From Syntrophaceae bacterium UBA6109 (GTDB taxonomy: Bacteria > Desulfobacterota > Syntrophia > Syntrophales > UBA6109): a DNA stretch of 64,000 nt. Under the pieces are notes generated by a model. That model was not told where the DNA came from. It did not search any database and was given only the letters and a program-made list of their open reading frames with translations. The DNA lies in NCBI GenBank assembly GCA_002428445.1, contig DIWJ01000012.1:62001-126000 (forward strand), read 5' to 3'. Shown one piece after another: positions 44,812 through 53,143 of the stretch; position 1 is the stretch's first letter, and each line of letters opens with the position of its first letter. The translations under genes and the position numbers were made by a program.

Positions 44812-45740
44812 TGGGAAGGGGAACAGGTTTCGGCAAGACCATCCTGATCGGCGACCAGTTCGTCCTCTATGAGGTCCCGGCCATTGTGGCGGCGTTGTCC
44901 TTCGAAACGGTCGCCGAGGTGGAGCGGGGAGAGGGCCGGGGCTGGACCCTGGACGACCGGCGCACGGAGGTGCCCGGATACAAGGAAGAGAAGAAAGAGC
45001 AGCAGAGGAAATCCATCGACCGCATTCTTGCCGTCATGGGCATCGATACGAACGAGCATCCCCTGCGCATCGCCTTTGGCGGACCCCTGCTTGCCGGAAG
45101 CGGCGTAGGCGCCAGCGCGGCAAGTTGCGTAGCCCTGGCGCGGGCCCTGAACGACGAATTCGGCCTCGTCCTGCCCGACGCGGAGATCAACCGCATCGCC
45201 TGGGAAGGCGAATTCGCCTATCACGGCCTGCCGAGCGGAGTGGACAATACCGCCTCCACCTACGGCGGACTTCTCTTCTACCGTGTGAAGAACAACGAGA
45301 AGATCTTCGACAGGATCGCGGCGCCGGCGCCTTTCGAGATCGTGCTCGCCAACAGCGGCGTCACCGCCGATACCTCCAAGCTCAGGGGAGAAACGGAACG
45401 GCAGCGGATCGCGGCGCCCGATCTCTACCGGCGGCGCCTCGACAGGATCCGGGAGCAATCCTACGCCATGAAGGCATGCCTGGAGCGGGGAGACATCCCG
45501 GGTGTGGGACGTCTGATGAACGAAAACCACGAGATCCTGATCGAAATGAACCTGTCACACGAGAGGCTCATCCGGCTCTGCGACCTGGCAAGGGAAAGCG
45601 GCGCCCTGGGCGCAAAACTGACGGGCGGAGGCCGGGGCGGCTATATGGTCGCCATCACGCCCGAAGCCGATCTGCAGGCCCGCGTCGCCGCGGAAATGGA
45701 AAGGGAAGGCTTTGCCGTGATCCGGGCGCGGATCGGTTGA
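44811..45740 (+). CDS. GHMP kinase, mevalonate kinase-like
   Basis: A 309-residue small-molecule kinase. GKTILIGDQFVLYEVPAIVAAL is the N-terminal motif, LLAGSGVGASAASCVALARAL the GHMP ATP-binding loop, SGVDNTASTYGG a substrate-side block and GALGAKLTGGGRGGYMVAI the C-terminal motif. Mevalonate kinase is the closest pattern, yet no other mevalonate-pathway gene is in this window and the operon context is phospholipid head-group catabolism, so another alcohol may be phosphorylated. ATG 44811 overlaps the DHH stop. Confidence 0.75.
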   Translation: MGRGTGFGKTILIGDQFVLYEVPAIVAALSFETVAEVERGEGRGWTLDDRRTEVPGYKEEKKEQQRKSIDRILAVMGIDTNEHPLRIAFGGPLLAGSGVGASAASCVALARALNDEFGLVLPDAEINRIAWEGEFAYHGLPSGVDNTASTYGGLLFYRVKNNEKIFDRIAAPAPFEIVLANSGVTADTSKLRGETERQRIAAPDLYRRRLDRIREQSYAMKACLERGDIPGVGRLMNENHEILIEMNLSHERLIRLCDLARESGALGAKLTGGGRGGYMVAITPEADLQARVAAEMEREGFAVIRARIG

Positions 45741-45767
45741 TTTCCTTCAGATTTCCGTAATGCGATA

Positions 45768-45796
45768 TTGACAGGCAAGCGACTTGCCCTTATAGT
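45768..45796 (+). promoter_or_regulatory. strong promoter with palindromic operator for the minor-pilin operon
   Basis: A perfect TTGACA, 17-base spacer and TATAGT (5/6). The spacer begins with the palindrome GGCAAG-CGA-CTTGCC (45774-45788), positioned where a bound regulator would block or twist the promoter. ATG 45824 lies about 20 bases after the predicted start. Confidence 0.68.
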
Positions 45797-45823
45797 CCGC
45801 ATGACATAAGGACGAGAGAAGCG

Positions 45824-46279
45824 ATGGGCGTACTCCCCACAAAAGGAATTGACGAGCAGGCCTTCACGCTGGTCGAAGTGATCGCCGTACTGCTCATTAT
45901 CGGCATTATCGCGGCCGTCGCCGTCAGCCGCGTCCTGTCGACCCAGCAGGACCTCGTCGCACAAACGGATGTCATAAAATCCCACCTGCGATTTGCCCAG
46001 CTCAAGGCCCTGAACGACGACACCGCGCCCTGGGGAATTGCTTTTTCCGGCAGCTCCTATACCCTCCAGTGCAGCGGCGCAGCCGCCGCGATCAACCTCC
46101 CCGCTGAAAGTTCTCCGACGCGGTCCCTCCCGTCCGGCACGACGATCACCTCGCCGTCAACCGTCAGCTTCGATTTGTGGGGCAGCCCGGGGGCCGCCGA
46201 CATCTCGATCACCCTCAGCGCGGGCGGCGAAACATCCACGATCACGCTCGCCGGGAATACGGGGTTCATAACGCCATGA
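45824..46279 (+). CDS. GspH/FimT-type minor pseudopilin
   Basis: A 151-residue prepilin: leader ending EQA|FTLVE (Ala in place of Gly at the cleavage site) followed by VIAVLLIIGIIAAVAVSRVL. The mature part has TSPSTVSFDLWGSPGAADISI, the beta-rich pattern of GspH/FimT proteins. It is first in a four-gene operon in H-I-J-K order. AAGGA lies upstream. Confidence 0.8.
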   Translation: MGVLPTKGIDEQAFTLVEVIAVLLIIGIIAAVAVSRVLSTQQDLVAQTDVIKSHLRFAQLKALNDDTAPWGIAFSGSSYTLQCSGAAAAINLPAESSPTRSLPSGTTITSPSTVSFDLWGSPGAADISITLSAGGETSTITLAGNTGFITP

Positions 46280-46929
46280 CGCCGTCGAAGAAATGCGGAC
46301 AATCAGGGCTGACGCTCGTCGAGATTCTCGTGGCCATCGTGATGCTCGCGATCGTAGCCGCCATGATGGCGCCATATTTCGGCACGTCGATCTCCCGCAG
46401 TTCCACCCCCATCGCCAGGCTGCAGGCGTCGGCAAACCTGAGCCAGATCCTGGAGAACATGACGACGCTGTACAGTCGGATACCGCATTGGCGGCCGAAC
46501 ACGTCTTTCGCCGCCGATGCGCTCATCCTTCCCTCGATACGCATACGGAACGGATTCCACTACCGGTGCACGGGCGGCGGAACCAGCGGCGCGAACGAAC
46601 CGGCGTGGCCGATCGCGGCCGGAGCCACGGTCACCGACGGAAGCGTTACCTGGCAGAACAACGGCGCAGCACCGACGCTGACGGACCTGCAGACCGCCAT
46701 CGGCGCGGCCGGCGGCGGAGAAAACCAGGACTACAGCAACACCTTCGGGAACTACCGGGTTCTCCAGAACCGGTTCATCAAGTTCGATGCAGGCAACAGG
46801 GAAGAAAACATCAACGGATCGACAAGCGACCCGGCCTACGGGCGCTACCTGAAGATCGTCATCAGCCACCGATCCGACGCATCGAACCGGACGGGCGAGA
46901 CGCGGACGGCGTTGTTCGTGATGCGGTAA
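46276..46929 (+). CDS. prepilin-like minor pilin (GspI position)
   Basis: A 217-residue protein with a prepilin signal CGQSG|LTLVE and the hydrophobic helix ILVAIVMLAIVAAMMAPYF. The globular part is not recognised; it contains HYRCTGGGTSGANEPAWP and WQNNGAAPTLTD, which resemble a small carbohydrate-binding-like insertion seen in phage tails. ATG 46276 overlaps the previous stop (ATGA). Confidence 0.72.
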   Translation: MTPSKKCGQSGLTLVEILVAIVMLAIVAAMMAPYFGTSISRSSTPIARLQASANLSQILENMTTLYSRIPHWRPNTSFAADALILPSIRIRNGFHYRCTGGGTSGANEPAWPIAAGATVTDGSVTWQNNGAAPTLTDLQTAIGAAGGGENQDYSNTFGNYRVLQNRFIKFDAGNREENINGSTSDPAYGRYLKIVISHRSDASNRTGETRTALFVMR

Positions 46930-46950
46930 AGGAAAGAGGCGACTGGCACC

Positions 46951-47448
46951 ATGATGTACGGAACCCGATCCGACAACAAGGGTTTTACGCTCGTCGAGAT
47001 GATCGTCTGCCTCGTGCTGATCGGTATCCTTGTCGCCATCGTGGGGATGGGCCTGACGCAGATTGCGGGCGGCTACGTCTTTTCCCGGAAGAACGCCGAT
47101 ACGATCCAGAAGACCCAGATCGCCCTGACGCGGATCGCCAAGGAATTGAATGCCGCGACGGCCCTCGCGCCGTCGCCGGCGGAAGCGGTGACGTCTTCGG
47201 TGACCTGCACGAGAACGGGACCGGTCACGACAGCCATCACCCTTTCCGGCGACAGGGTGCAGATCAACGGGGTTACCCTGATCGACCGTGTCACCGCATT
47301 CAGCCTCAGCTACTTCGATGCGTCGGGCGCAGCGACGGCGACGGCGGCGAATATCCGCCGCATTGCCATTGCCCTCACGGTCACCGGCGCTGACAATTCA
47401 TCGTCCAGTTTCAGCCACTGCGTCAACATATCGGAGTCGTACTGGTAA
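46951..47448 (+). CDS. prepilin-like minor pilin (GspJ/PilW position)
   Basis: A 165-residue prepilin: DNKG|FTLVE, then MIVCLVLIGILVAIVGMGLTQ. The remainder is beta-rich with ISYFDASG-like strands (AFSLSYFDASGAATATAA). It resembles short GspJ-type minor pilins. It lies 21 bases after the previous gene and 10 before the next. Confidence 0.75.
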   Translation: MMYGTRSDNKGFTLVEMIVCLVLIGILVAIVGMGLTQIAGGYVFSRKNADTIQKTQIALTRIAKELNAATALAPSPAEAVTSSVTCTRTGPVTTAITLSGDRVQINGVTLIDRVTAFSLSYFDASGAATATAANIRRIAIALTVTGADNSSSSFSHCVNISESYW

Positions 47449-47458
47449 CGGAGATCCC

Positions 47459-49951
47459 ATGGGCCTGCGGAAACGAAAAGGGGACGTGCTGATCACGATC
47501 ATCATCGCCATGTTGATCATGGGCGTTCTCGGCGCCGGCATCTACAGCGTCACCACGTCGTCCACCTTCGGGGAACTCCTGTCCAACAGGAGCGACAACG
47601 CCTACGATCTCGCCAGGGCGGGCGTGCGTTACGGCGTCGCCATCCAGCTCGCCAATTACCCGGAAACCACGTTCTACATGCCCGACGCCAATTCCACCTT
47701 CAAGATCAAGATCGAGAACTACATGATCACCTCGACGGGCATTGCCAACGCCGGGTCCTTTCTGGAGTCGCGGAGGGTGATCGTCTATGACCTGGCCGTC
47801 ACCTGGGGTTCGGGAACGGGCACATCGGAGCCGCCCCCGCCGACGTCGCCGGTCATCGAATCCAACACGGAATTCCCCAGTTTCAGCGATCCGATCGCGT
47901 CCGGCGAATCGGGCGGCAGCGCCGTCGAAGCCGACCCCGACACGAGCACGGTCACGCTGGGCGGCGGCGTTGAGGACAGCTACGGATCCCTCTGGTACCA
48001 GGGGAGCAGCATCGTCGGCTATTGCGCGGACGGCATCTGCAATTTCGGGCTCGGCATACGCGCCTACTTCGAATACACCTTCCTCAATGAGGATTATTCC
48101 TCCGACAGCACGACCTTCGCCGACGGCTTCACCTTCGCCGTCCTCAGCGCCATCAACAACACGCGCGACCGCACCGGCGGGGCCGTAGGACAGGGCGAGC
48201 TCATCGGGTATGCCGGCGCGGGGAGCACGGCGGACGGCCTCGGACTGAAGCCCCCGAAGCTGGCCCTCGAGTTCGATACCTTCCCCAACCCCGGCACCGG
48301 CAACATCTGCTCATCGGGCAGCCGCAACGATCCGCGGACAACCAGCGGCCCGCCGTGGAATCCGACCTACACCTTTTACAATCACGCGGCGCTGATGTTC
48401 TGGGGCGCCGGCACGGCATCGGGCAGCAGCTGCACCGGCTCTGCAAACAGCTATGACGACAACAGGCACGGCGCGGGCGGTTCCGGCGGAGATCCCCAGA
48501 ATACCGCGGGAACAGGCGACACCGGCTACTATCAGGGCGCCAAGGAAACCTGCGCGAGCTCGTCCAACACCTGCAACTGGATGGAGAGCGGACATCCGTA
48601 TGTCTGCAGGGTCGAGATCGTCCGTCCCGGTTCGGCAACCGGCGGTCTTTACAACTACGAAATCAAGGCATGGATTTCCCGCAAGGACAGTTTCACCGAT
48701 TCCCTGGCCCTGAGCCGCTTTCAGGACATCATCGTCCCCTATTCCGACACGGCCTGGCAGGTCACAAAAACCGTCTCCCTTTCGGAAGCCCATCACAACG
48801 ATTTCAGCAAGATCTTCTTCGGCTTCACGGAAGCCACCGGTTCGAGCACGCAGCAGATCGAGCTTTCCAATTTCCGCGTCTTCTTCCCGCAGGGCGACTG
48901 CGCCTACTCCATCTCGCCCGCAAGCGCGGAGGCCGCCGCCGCGGGAGGATCGGACAGCATCAGCCTCACCACCACGACGGCTTGCCCCTGGATGACGTCG
49001 AGCCTCGACTCCTGGATTGCCATCACCTCAGGGGGCGTCGGAGCCGGAAACGGTACGATCGCTTACAATGTCGCGGCCAATACCGGCCCGGCAAGGACCG
49101 GCCGCATCAACATCGTCGGGCAGACCTTCACGGTCCATCAGGCCGACGGCTGCGTCTATGCACTCAGTTCCTACAGCCGGAGCTTCAGTTCCTCCGCCGA
49201 CAACTCCAACACCGTTTCCGTGACCGCGGCCGGCAACTGCCCGTGGACGGCCGTGAGCAATGACGCCTGGATCACCGTCAACTCGGGCGCCGGCGGCACC
49301 GGCAACGGAACGGTCAACTACGGCGTCGCCGCCAATACCGGCCCGGCAAGGACCGGCACCATGACCATTGCCGGGCTGACCTTTACCGTCACCCAGGACA
49401 GCGGCTGCTCCTATTCGCTCAGCTCAACCAGCCGGAACTTCGACGAGGATGCCGACAGCAGCAATACGGTCTCCGTAACGGCAGGCAGCACGTGCCCCTG
49501 GACCGCCGTGAGCAATGCCGCCTGGATCACCATCAACTCGGGCGCCAGCGGCACGGGCAACGGAACGGTCAACTACGGCATCGCCGCCAACACCGGCCCC
49601 GAACGGACCGGCACCATGACCATCGCCGGCCGGACCTTCACCGTGACTCAGGACGGCGGCTGCACCTTTACGCTGTCTCCCGGGAGCGCCACATTCGGCT
49701 GCAGCGGCGGGACCGGCTCCTTCACCGTGACCACTTCGAACAGCGCCTGCGCGTGGACGGCATCGGAGAACCGGACATGGACCGGCATAACGTCCGGAAG
49801 CAGCGGCAGCGGCAGCGGGACCATCCATTATACGGTCTCCACCTGGACCTGTTCCGGTTCCGGAGCGACACGATCCGCGACCATGACCCTGAGGGATGCG
49901 TCTACGGGCAGCACTGAGGATACTTCCAGCATCACCCAGAACCATCACTGA
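47459..49951 (+). CDS. PilX/GspK-like pilus protein with L-type lectin domain and four BACON repeats
   Basis: An 830-residue surface protein. Residues 1-70 resemble a PilX/GspK start: KGDVLITIIIAMLIMGVLGAGIYSVT, then a helix with DNAYDLARAGVRYGVA, without the usual FTLxE. Residues ~150-470 look like an L-type lectin (FEYTFLNEDYS, FADGFTFAVLSAINN, KLALEFDTFPN). Residues ~481-830 are four Cys-anchored BACON-type repeats beginning at Cys481, Cys565, Cys650 and Cys735, 84-85 residues each, containing ACPWxxxSxxxWIxI and NTGPxRTGxxxI. Last gene of the minor-pilin operon; a pilus-tip adhesin is the likely role. Confidence 0.75.
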   Translation: MGLRKRKGDVLITIIIAMLIMGVLGAGIYSVTTSSTFGELLSNRSDNAYDLARAGVRYGVAIQLANYPETTFYMPDANSTFKIKIENYMITSTGIANAGSFLESRRVIVYDLAVTWGSGTGTSEPPPPTSPVIESNTEFPSFSDPIASGESGGSAVEADPDTSTVTLGGGVEDSYGSLWYQGSSIVGYCADGICNFGLGIRAYFEYTFLNEDYSSDSTTFADGFTFAVLSAINNTRDRTGGAVGQGELIGYAGAGSTADGLGLKPPKLALEFDTFPNPGTGNICSSGSRNDPRTTSGPPWNPTYTFYNHAALMFWGAGTASGSSCTGSANSYDDNRHGAGGSGGDPQNTAGTGDTGYYQGAKETCASSSNTCNWMESGHPYVCRVEIVRPGSATGGLYNYEIKAWISRKDSFTDSLALSRFQDIIVPYSDTAWQVTKTVSLSEAHHNDFSKIFFGFTEATGSSTQQIELSNFRVFFPQGDCAYSISPASAEAAAAGGSDSISLTTTTACPWMTSSLDSWIAITSGGVGAGNGTIAYNVAANTGPARTGRINIVGQTFTVHQADGCVYALSSYSRSFSSSADNSNTVSVTAAGNCPWTAVSNDAWITVNSGAGGTGNGTVNYGVAANTGPARTGTMTIAGLTFTVTQDSGCSYSLSSTSRNFDEDADSSNTVSVTAGSTCPWTAVSNAAWITINSGASGTGNGTVNYGIAANTGPERTGTMTIAGRTFTVTQDGGCTFTLSPGSATFGCSGGTGSFTVTTSNSACAWTASENRTWTGITSGSSGSGSGTIHYTVSTWTCSGSGATRSATMTLRDASTGSTEDTSSITQNHH
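48896..49948 (+). repeat. four tandem BACON-type repeats (84-85 codons each)
   Basis: Repeats start near 48896, 49145, 49397 and 49652. The second and third are very similar even at DNA level (both contain CCGTGAGCAATG and a long shared stretch around the GTCAACTACGGC motif), suggesting recent duplication or gene conversion; the first and fourth are more divergent. Confidence 0.72.
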
Positions 49952-50080
49952 TCGAATGGAAATTTCGCATCAGGTGCAGTGACAACGGAAAGCGTGCAGG
50001 AGTGCGGCGTTACCGCTTCACGGGCAGTTGAACCGCCGTGGACCGGTTGGCGATGAAGAGAGGCAAAGTCTGAAGAAATA

Positions 50081-50112
50081 AGAGGCCCTCCCGCAAAAGC
50101 GGGAGGGCCTCT
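50081..50112. terminator. bidirectional intrinsic terminator
   Basis: A perfect 14-bp stem, AGAGGCCCTCCCGC/GCGGGAGGGCCTCT, with AAAA loop and TTCTC downstream. It lies between the convergent lectin-pilin gene and the aspartoacylase-like gene. Confidence 0.88.
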
Positions 50113-50115
50113 TTC

Positions 50116-51159
50116 TCATTTCAGGAAGGAGCCGAGACCGGCGGCCTTGATTTCGGGAAGTCCCGGCACATCGAGGATTTTGATAACCTTTTCCGGGGCG
50201 GCCATCTCGTTGCAGGACTCGATCACCGCCAGAAAGGTGGAAAGATGGGCGCCCACACGCCTCGAAAGCGGCAGCACCGGATGGTTCACGGTATCCGCGC
50301 CCCGGTCGCCGTCTTTCATCAGGGGGTTGGGCGTTTCAAAGAGAAACGCCATGGCCTTCGTCGCATCCCCCCATTCCCGGTGCGAGAGTCCGCGGAACGT
50401 CTTCGAAGATGCTTCCAGTCTTATGGAGATCCCCGCCTCGTCCAGCCTGAGGGCCGCGGCGGCCCCCACGTCCACATTCTTCGGGTTGGCGACCAGCATC
50501 CACGCCAGCCGGGAAGCCGGTCCCGTCTCATGGAAGTCGTAGGCGACGTCTACGGATTCCCTTTTCAGAAGCTCGACGATCGCAGCAGCGATCTTCTGCG
50601 TGAGGTTGCCGTTCGGCTTCCCCGGATAGTTGCGGTTCAGGTTGCGCGCTTCCCATCCCTCGATTTCTTCCGTGGAACCGGGGGGGTAATACCTGGGCGG
50701 ATCCGCGGCCCCCTGATGGTCGGGATTCGTAAGCCTCGATCCGTAGCGGAATTCCCGTTTGCCCGCCGGCGTTTCGACGAAGATCGACGGAGGCCCCGGC
50801 CTGCGCGCATCCGGGTAGCCGACGGCGGAGTTGTTGGCGTGCGGGACCACGATCAGCCTCCCCTTCCGCACCTGCGCCCGCTCGACGAGGATCGCCGCCG
50901 CGACGATCCCCGCGATTTCGTTGCCGTGCGTCCCTCCGGCGACAAAGACTGTCCCGCCCGGTTCCTTCCCTTCAAGAACGAAGACCTTCGTATCCCCGGG
51001 CGTCCCCGCCAAGTCCGGCAGATAATCGGATAGCTGTCTGACGGCCGCCACACCCGTCCCGGGACGGATATCGTGCGTCAGCGCATTACCGGTTCCTGCC
51101 GCCGGAAGCGATACCGGCAGAAACGCAATCGCGGCGAGTGCGAGCCATGAGCATTTCAT
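50116..51159 (-). CDS. exported succinylglutamate desuccinylase/aspartoacylase-family zinc hydrolase (copy 1)
   Basis: A 347-residue M14-fold deacylase with a signal peptide (LALAAIAFLPVSLPAAG). FVAGGTHGNEIAG provides the HxxE zinc ligands and VAYDFHETGP the later histidine. GRLIVVPHANNSAVGYPDARRPGP is a substrate-pocket block. Relatives cleave N-acyl amino acids; this one is likely periplasmic. It follows the gamma-glutamyltranspeptidase gene by 21 bases. A paralogue with the same layout lies at 58714. Confidence 0.8.
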   Translation of the reverse strand: MKCSWLALAAIAFLPVSLPAAGTGNALTHDIRPGTGVAAVRQLSDYLPDLAGTPGDTKVFVLEGKEPGGTVFVAGGTHGNEIAGIVAAAILVERAQVRKGRLIVVPHANNSAVGYPDARRPGPPSIFVETPAGKREFRYGSRLTNPDHQGAADPPRYYPPGSTEEIEGWEARNLNRNYPGKPNGNLTQKIAAAIVELLKRESVDVAYDFHETGPASRLAWMLVANPKNVDVGAAAALRLDEAGISIRLEASSKTFRGLSHREWGDATKAMAFLFETPNPLMKDGDRGADTVNHPVLPLSRRVGAHLSTFLAVIESCNEMAAPEKVIKILDVPGLPEIKAAGLGSFLK

Positions 51160-51180
51160 ATCGGGTCCTCTTATCGCTTT

Positions 51181-52854
51181 TCAGTAGCCGACGACCACGC
51201 CGTCCCGCCGCGGATCGGCGCCTCCGATCTTCTTTTTGCTCTTGGGATCGATGACGATTCCCTGGGCGCCTCCAAAGAAAAGATCATAGTCCTTCTGCTT
51301 CTTCAGCACGTAGCCCATCCGCTCCAGCGCGGTGAGCGTGTCGGCCGGCAGTCGCGTCTCCACGTAAAGATCCTTGGGCTTGTCGCGGGCGAAGAAGCGC
51401 GGCGATTCGATGGCTTCCTGGATCTGCATTTTGTGGTCCACCAGGTTCGAAATCAGGATCGCCATGGTCGAAATGATTCGCGCCGCCCCGGGCGTCCCCA
51501 TGGCCGCATAGGCCTTTCCGTTTTTCAGTATAATCGTCGGGGAGATGGTGGTGCGCATGCGCTTGCCCGGCGCCATGACGTTCACGCCCTTGGCGGAAAA
51601 ATTCTGCATCTCGTTGTTGAGGATGATCCCCGTGCCGCCGATCATCACCCTGGCGCCGAAGAAGCTCGAGATCGTCTGGGTCAGCGCCACGATGTTGCCT
51701 TTACGGTCCACGACGCACAGGGCCGTCGTGCTTCCGCTTTCGCGCGAGGGTTCTCCCGCCGCGATCTTGGTGCTGATGGCGTCGGCCTTGATCTCGGCCG
51801 CCCTCTTCTTTGCGTATTCCGGCGAAAGCAGCCCCTTGACGGGTATCTGTTCGAAATCGGGATCGCCGATGAAGGCGGCGAAGTCCGCGAAGCCCTTTTT
51901 CATGGCCTCCGCCATCAGATGCACGTTGATCGCCGAGGTTGGCGGATTCTTTGCGAGGTCGAAATTCTCCAGGATCTGCAGGATCTGGATGACCGAGAGG
52001 CCGCCGACGGGCGGCGGTGCGGAGATCAGTTCATAGCCGCGGTACTTTCCCCGGACCGGCTCGCGGACAACCGCCTTGTAGGAGGCAAGGTCCGATTTTG
52101 AAAAGAACCCGCCGTTCGCGGCCATTTCCGCAGCCATCGCCTCGGCCAGTTCACCCCGGTAGAAGATGTCCGGGCCGAAGGCCGCGATCTTGTGCAGGCT
52201 GAGGGCGAGCTCCGGATTCTTCAGGGTTGCGCCGGCCTCCAAGGGCAGGCCGTCTCGACAGGTGACGGCGGCCAGGGGGGGATTCTTGGAGATATCCGCG
52301 AAGTTGTCCTGGATGATCCCCGCCAGCGTCTTCGACACCGTAAAGCCCTGTTCCGCCAGGCCGATCGCCGGCGCCATCACCTGGTGAAGCGGCATCGTCC
52401 CGTATTTGGCGAGCGCCGTCGTGAGCCCGGCAACGGTCCCCGGTATGGCCGCTGACGCATGGCCGACGGTTGGAATCTTCTTGGGAAACTTGGCGGAAGC
52501 CGGCGCCGCGGAACGGTAATCGATGGCGACGGCGGTCTTGGTGTCGGCCCGGTAGATGACGATCATCCCCTCCCCGCCGAGGCCGCTGGCGTTGAGTTCC
52601 ACGACGCCGATGGCAAAGGCGGCCGCGACCGCCGCATCGACGGCGTTGCCCCCGGCCTTGAGCACCTTCAGGCCGGCCTCGGAGGCCAGCGGGTGCGCCG
52701 AGGCTACCATGCCGTGGACGGCCTCGACCTGGACGTTTTTCGTCGCCGCCGCCAGCGGCTGGCAAAAGACGAAAAACAGCATCAATGCCATGCAGGCATG
52801 TCGGAACGCTCCAACCGCCCCCTTTCCGAACCGCATCTTGCTTTGGCTCTTCAT
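51181..52854 (-). CDS. ggt: gamma-glutamyltranspeptidase (copy 1)
   Basis: A 557-residue periplasmic Ntn-hydrolase that self-cleaves into two subunits and hydrolyses or transfers gamma-glutamyl groups from glutathione-like compounds. A signal peptide (residues ~10-36, ending LAAA) precedes GMVASAHPLASEAGLKVLKAGGNAVDAAVA. The autoprocessing nucleophile is Thr376 in SGSTTALCVVD, where the usual following His is Ala. IGGTGIILNNEMQNFS and GTPGAARIIST are family blocks. ATG 52854 has GGAAGGAG upstream. It diverges from the GntR gene. Confidence 0.87.
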   Translation of the reverse strand: MKSQSKMRFGKGAVGAFRHACMALMLFFVFCQPLAAATKNVQVEAVHGMVASAHPLASEAGLKVLKAGGNAVDAAVAAAFAIGVVELNASGLGGEGMIVIYRADTKTAVAIDYRSAAPASAKFPKKIPTVGHASAAIPGTVAGLTTALAKYGTMPLHQVMAPAIGLAEQGFTVSKTLAGIIQDNFADISKNPPLAAVTCRDGLPLEAGATLKNPELALSLHKIAAFGPDIFYRGELAEAMAAEMAANGGFFSKSDLASYKAVVREPVRGKYRGYELISAPPPVGGLSVIQILQILENFDLAKNPPTSAINVHLMAEAMKKGFADFAAFIGDPDFEQIPVKGLLSPEYAKKRAAEIKADAISTKIAAGEPSRESGSTTALCVVDRKGNIVALTQTISSFFGARVMIGGTGIILNNEMQNFSAKGVNVMAPGKRMRTTISPTIILKNGKAYAAMGTPGAARIISTMAILISNLVDHKMQIQEAIESPRFFARDKPKDLYVETRLPADTLTALERMGYVLKKQKDYDLFFGGAQGIVIDPKSKKKIGGADPRRDGVVVGY

Positions 52855-52876
52855 AGCGTCTCCTTCCGTTTCGTGG

Positions 52877-52998
52877 CTTGAGTTTTCCTGTGGATTTTTC
52901 ATTGGTCCGCTGCCCTGCTGCAGGGCCGGGAAGGGATTTTGCCCGCGATCGGACGTGCGGGCCCGGGAAAGAATGATCTGAATCCTCTCTTGAGTTTT
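52877..52998 (-). repeat. two copies of a 10-base direct repeat in the ggt leader
   Basis: CTTGAGTTTT (plus strand) occurs at 52877-52886 and 52989-52998, 112 bases apart, both in the region upstream of the minus-strand ggt. They could be regulator sites or chance. Confidence 0.25.
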
Positions 52999-53092
52999 GC
53001 TTTGTAGCGCCGTCCTTTAAAAAAAACAAGAGGCGGTTTTGCCGCGGATCGGCGAGCGGATTCCCGTCCGGGCGGCATCGGACAAAAGGCGC

Positions 53093-53121
53093 TTGACATC
53101 GTATAAATTATAAAATATATC
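53093..53121 (+). promoter_or_regulatory. promoter of the GntR-family gene with AT-rich operator candidate
   Basis: A perfect TTGACA, 17-base spacer and TATATC lie about 16 bases upstream of the gene's transcript start-to-ATG interval. The spacer and -10 are an AT-only island (GTATAAATTATAAAATATAT) in GC-rich DNA, a plausible autoregulatory site. Confidence 0.5.
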
Positions 53122-53143
53122 TCGCGCCGAGGCGGATTCCGAC

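Noticed and set aside
48896..49948. Tandem repeats as a CRISPR or mobile element
   Set aside because: The repeats are in frame, 252-255 bases long and encode protein domains; no spacers are present.
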